From NCBI GenBank assembly GCA_903970285.1, contig CAJCHN010000014.1:1-64000 (forward strand): a stretch of DNA of 64,000 nt, given 5' to 3'. Under the pieces are notes generated by a model. That model had not been told where the DNA came from and made no database searches. It saw nothing but the letters and a program-made list of their open reading frames with translations. The DNA is from Rhodanobacteraceae bacterium (GTDB lineage: Bacteria > Acidobacteriota > Terriglobia > Terriglobales > Acidobacteriaceae). This document shows positions 61,226 through 64,000 of the stretch, one piece after another; the stretch's first letter is position 1; every line of letters begins with the position of its first letter. The position numbers and the translations under genes are program-made.

Positions 61226-62659
61226 ATGGGAACGGTTGGCATCAACTTCGGAGCGGCGACGAGTGGAGCGGGCTTCGACGTGACGTCCACGGTGAGCGCG
61301 ATTTTGGCACTTTCATCAACGATTGAGACGCCGTGGAAATCGCAGTTGACGAGCCTGGCCGCGCAGGACACCGCTCTGAGCGGAATTGGGACTGATCTGG
61401 CAACGCTTTCGAGCGCGGTGACCGCGCTCACCAACTTTGACGGGGTGCTGGCGTCCAAGCAGGGTTCAAGTTCGAACACCAACATCTTGACTTTGACAGC
61501 GGCGAGCAGTGGGGCCATTGCGGGCAGTCACACGGTGGACGTGACGTCGCTGGCATCGACATCCTCGGAATATTCGGATGAAGTGACGAACGCGGGCGAT
61601 ACGCTAAGCGGCAGCTTGAGTATCCAGATTGGGACCGCCGCTTCGACAAATGGTGTTGCAGCCACGTCCGCGCAGACGATCACCATTGGGTCGACCAACA
61701 ATACATTGGCTACGCTGGCGACCTACATCAACGACGGATCGTACGGGGTGACGGCGAGCGTGGTGACGGATAGTAAGGGGTCACGGCTTTCGTTGGTCAG
61801 TCAATCGAGCGGCCTTGCCGGACAGATCAAGATAGGCGGAACGTTGACGGACCAGACCACGACCGATGCCGCAGTGAACGCTTCTGCCCCGGCTCCGCCT
61901 CCGGTGGGCTTCCATCAAGGACAGGCCGGAGCGGATGCGATTTTCACCGTGGATGGGCTGCCCACCACGAGCGCCTCGAACACTGTTACCGGAGCAATTC
62001 CTGGAGTGACGTTCCAGCTGTTGTCGTCTCCGGTGACGGATACACCGGTTCAAGTGCAGATCACGAACGATAACGGCTCAGTGGAGACCGCAGTGCAGGC
62101 GCTGGTGACGGCCTATAACACGGTGACGGCTGACATCAAGACGCAAGAGGGAAATACGGCTACCGGAGCGGCGGAACCGCTGTACGGAGATCCGACACTC
62201 TCTTTGCTGCAAAGCCAGCTCTCCGCAAGCTTGTTTGGCGCAGCGGCGAGCGGCAAGATCAGCAATATTCAGCAGCTCGGCATCTCGACCAACCCGGACG
62301 GTACTCTTTCGCTGGACGTCCCGACGCTGGACAGCGCCCTGAACTCCAGCTTTTCGGATGTTGTAGGTTTTTTTCAGAATACCGGGAGCTTTGGAGACAA
62401 CCTGTCAACCGCGCTGAATACCCTTGGATCGGGCTCACCAAACGGCGCGATCAGCCTGCAACTGGCAGAGAACTCCGGCATCGAAAAGGCGCTCAATACG
62501 AACATCGCAAACGAAGAATTGCTGTTGGCAACGATGAAGACAAACTTGACGGCAGAGCTGAATACCGCGAACCAGGAACTCCAAGCAATCCCGCAGCAGC
62601 TGAACGAAGTCAACGAGATTTATAGCGCGGTTACGGGCTATAACACCGGAAACGGATAA
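61226..62659 (+). CDS. fliD: Flagellar filament cap protein FliD
   Basis: A 477-residue cap protein (hook-associated protein 2). The N-terminus has the FliD pattern (DVTSTVSAILALSSTIETPW, then TDLATLSSAVTALTNFDGVL) and the C-terminal coiled region (ITNDNGSVETAVQALVTAYN, NLTAELNTANQELQAIPQQL). It sits on the filament tip and helps flagellin fold. The central variable part is Ser/Thr-rich. AAGGG precedes the ATG at 61226; fliS follows 12 bases after its stop. Confidence 0.93.
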   Translation: MGTVGINFGAATSGAGFDVTSTVSAILALSSTIETPWKSQLTSLAAQDTALSGIGTDLATLSSAVTALTNFDGVLASKQGSSSNTNILTLTAASSGAIAGSHTVDVTSLASTSSEYSDEVTNAGDTLSGSLSIQIGTAASTNGVAATSAQTITIGSTNNTLATLATYINDGSYGVTASVVTDSKGSRLSLVSQSSGLAGQIKIGGTLTDQTTTDAAVNASAPAPPPVGFHQGQAGADAIFTVDGLPTTSASNTVTGAIPGVTFQLLSSPVTDTPVQVQITNDNGSVETAVQALVTAYNTVTADIKTQEGNTATGAAEPLYGDPTLSLLQSQLSASLFGAAASGKISNIQQLGISTNPDGTLSLDVPTLDSALNSSFSDVVGFFQNTGSFGDNLSTALNTLGSGSPNGAISLQLAENSGIEKALNTNIANEELLLATMKTNLTAELNTANQELQAIPQQLNEVNEIYSAVTGYNTGNG

Positions 62660-62671
62660 GGGAGCAAGGCG

Positions 62672-63148
62672 ATGGAGCAGATGACGTATCAGCAGCAAGC
62701 GACAGTTGGGGCTACGGGGATCGAACTGGTGGTGGCGCTGTATGACGGGGCGCTGCGGGCGCTGTATCGCGCGAAACAGTGCGTCATCGAAGATGATCAG
62801 ATCGGGCGGCGCGTGGCGGTGAAGAAGGTTGTCGACATCCTGATGTATCTTCAGGCGCGGCTGCGGCCCGATGTTGGCGGGGCACCAGCGGCTGCGCTCT
62901 CGGATTTCTACGCGGCTATGTTTACGATGGTGCTTGAAGCTTCGAGCCTCGCGGCAGTGGAGGGGTTCGACGAAGTGATTGCGTGCGTTCGCAACGTACG
63001 CGACGCGTGGGCAATTGCGGCAAAAGATCCTGAAGCCGGCAAAGTGTTGCCACGGGAGTTGCGGACGCGGGAAGAAAAGTTTGTAAAGGCGATGCCGGTG
63101 AGGAAAGACGATGCGGAGCCCGGAGCGCCGATGCGCTGGAGCGCATAG
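62672..63148 (+). CDS. fliS: Flagellin export chaperone FliS
   Basis: A 158-residue FliS: TGIELVVALYDGALRALYRA (the conserved LYDG helix) and KKVVDILMYLQARLRPDVGG. It binds flagellin C-termini to prevent premature assembly. The last about 25 residues are a polar tail beyond the usual helical bundle. It is translated after fliD with a 12-base gap and a GGGAG ribosome site. Confidence 0.92.
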   Translation: MEQMTYQQQATVGATGIELVVALYDGALRALYRAKQCVIEDDQIGRRVAVKKVVDILMYLQARLRPDVGGAPAAALSDFYAAMFTMVLEASSLAAVEGFDEVIACVRNVRDAWAIAAKDPEAGKVLPRELRTREEKFVKAMPVRKDDAEPGAPMRWSA

Positions 63149-63170
63149 AGTTCGTCAAGATCAACGGCAC

Positions 63171-63193
63171 GGGCGCCCTGATCGCGGGCGCCC
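63171..63193. terminator. Possible bidirectional hairpin between fliS and the ABC exporter
   Basis: GGGCGCCC, loop TGATCGC, GGGCGCCC form an 8-bp perfect stem in the gap between convergent genes. No T run follows on either strand, so termination is unproven. Confidence 0.35.
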
Positions 63194-63238
63194 ACTACTT
63201 CGTGGGGTGATGACGCTGCGCGTGTTCAGCGGCGCTCG

Positions 63239-64000
63239 TTATTGAGCGACAGCGATTTCTTCTTCGAGCTGCTGCTTCTCGTAGAGCTTGGTGTAGTAGC
63301 CGCCGCGGGCGAGCAGTTCGTCGTGAGTTCCGCGTTCGGTGATGCGGCCGGCGATCAGAACGGCGATCTGATCGGCGTGGCGCGCGGTGGATGTCCGGTG
63401 GGAGATGAGGATGGTGGTGCGACCTTCCATCACTTTGCGCAGACCGGAGAGAATCTGCTCCTCGGTGAAGGTGTCGACGCTGGCGAGCGCATCGTCGAGG
63501 ATCAGGATGCGCGGATCGCGGAGCACGGCGCGGGCGATGGCGGTGCGCTGCTTCTGACCGCCTGAGAGGGTCACACCGCGCTCGCCGACCATGGTTGCGA
63601 ATCCTTTTGGAAACTCCAGAATCTCGGTGCGGATGTGAGCGATGGAGGCGGCGTCCTCAACTTGCTGCTCGGTCGCATCAGGGACGCCGAAGGCGATGTT
63701 CTGGGCAACGCTTTCGGAGAAGAGGAATGTCTCCTGGGGCACGAAGCCGATGTTGCTGCGGAGCTCTGCCAGCGGCCAGTGGGTGATGGGCCGGCCGTCG
63801 ATCAGGACGGATCCCGGGGACGCGTCGTAGATGCGGGGAATAAGGTTGACGAGGGTCGATTTTCCGGAGCCGGTAGGACCTACGATGGCGAGGGATGACC
63901 CGGCGGGAATTTCGAGGTTGATGTGGTGGACAACTTCGGTTCCGTCAGGGTAGGCAAAACTGAGATCATGGAAGGCGATGGCGCCCTGGACTGCTGGGTC
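63239..64000 (-). CDS. ABC exporter, ATP-binding domain (5' end outside window)
   Basis: The frame is open to the window end, so only the C-terminal nucleotide-binding domain is visible. Walker A GPTGSGKSTLVNL, Q-loop GFVPQETFLFS, signature TLSGGQKQRTAIARAVL, Walker B ILILDDALASVD and the H-loop LISHRTST are complete. This order is that of MsbA/MdlB-type half transporters, whose membrane domain would be encoded beyond the edge. The GTG at 63742 is internal. Confidence 0.9.
   Translation of the reverse strand, partial: DPAVQGAIAFHDLSFAYPDGTEVVHHINLEIPAGSSLAIVGPTGSGKSTLVNLIPRIYDASPGSVLIDGRPITHWPLAELRSNIGFVPQETFLFSESVAQNIAFGVPDATEQQVEDAASIAHIRTEILEFPKGFATMVGERGVTLSGGQKQRTAIARAVLRDPRILILDDALASVDTFTEEQILSGLRKVMEGRTTILISHRTSTARHADQIAVLIAGRITERGTHDELLARGGYYTKLYEKQQLEEEIAVAQ

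Overview
The window is GC-rich, densely coded DNA from a Gram-negative soil-type bacterium, most likely an Acidobacteriota member near Terriglobia/Acidobacteriaceae. This is inferred from the Oar-like TonB-dependent receptor with an N-terminal carboxypeptidase-regulatory domain, the paired DUF3857 proteins, the LolA-like 'outer membrane lipoprotein-sorting' type protein, LPS heptose genes and the overall gene style. No rRNA or other direct taxonomic marker is present. No insertion sequence, prophage, CRISPR array or plasmid function was seen, so this looks like ordinary chromosome.

Layout. 1-8.4 kb: TraB/GumN protein (5' end outside the window), MBL-fold hydrolase, small excisionase-type HTH protein, metallophosphoesterase, then Xaa-Pro peptidase-accB-accC (start of fatty-acid synthesis), a secreted LolA-like protein and thiE. 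8.4-12.1 kb: two tandem APC permeases, converging on ileS-lspA (12.1-15.1 kb), which faces a divergent TonB-family protein. 16.5-19 kb: a GH108-type muramidase and a cytoplasmic GH13 alpha-amylase. 19.3-24.7 kb: GT9 heptosyltransferase, hldE, hldD and an ATP-grasp enzyme (LPS inner core and an unknown ligase). 24.7-33.7 kb: a secreted TPR protein, an AraR-type GntR/LacI regulator, a large TonB-dependent receptor and an unusual GH32 enzyme with a LamG-like domain. These last three look like a fructan or sucrose-type polysaccharide utilisation locus. A tRNA-Lys(UUU) gene follows.

34.3-46.3 kb: cellulose synthesis. A BcsQ-like ATPase with a long N-terminal extension, a BcsA-BcsB fusion and a giant BcsC are consecutive on one strand. 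46.6-52.2 kb: two DUF3857/transglutaminase-fold exported proteins, one with and one without the catalytic triad, and a His/Met-rich membrane protein of unknown function. 52.2-56.2 kb (minus strand): succinate dehydrogenase sdhC-sdhA-(small membrane protein)-sdhB. 56.3-57.7 kb: rdgB and a YjbQ-family protein. 57.6-63.1 kb: motility, with flbD-motA-motB on the minus strand and fliC-fliD-fliS on the plus strand, with a clear sigma-28 promoter in front of fliC. The window ends inside an ABC exporter gene.

Most interesting: the GH32 enzyme whose nucleophile position reads NEP instead of NDP; a two-copy 22-bp-spaced direct repeat upstream of the AraR-type regulator; the catalytically dead transglutaminase paralogue beside an intact one; a 28-bp tandem duplication containing the stop codons of two convergent genes; and the unusual architecture of the cellulose proteins. 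I did not find a system I would claim as wholly new.
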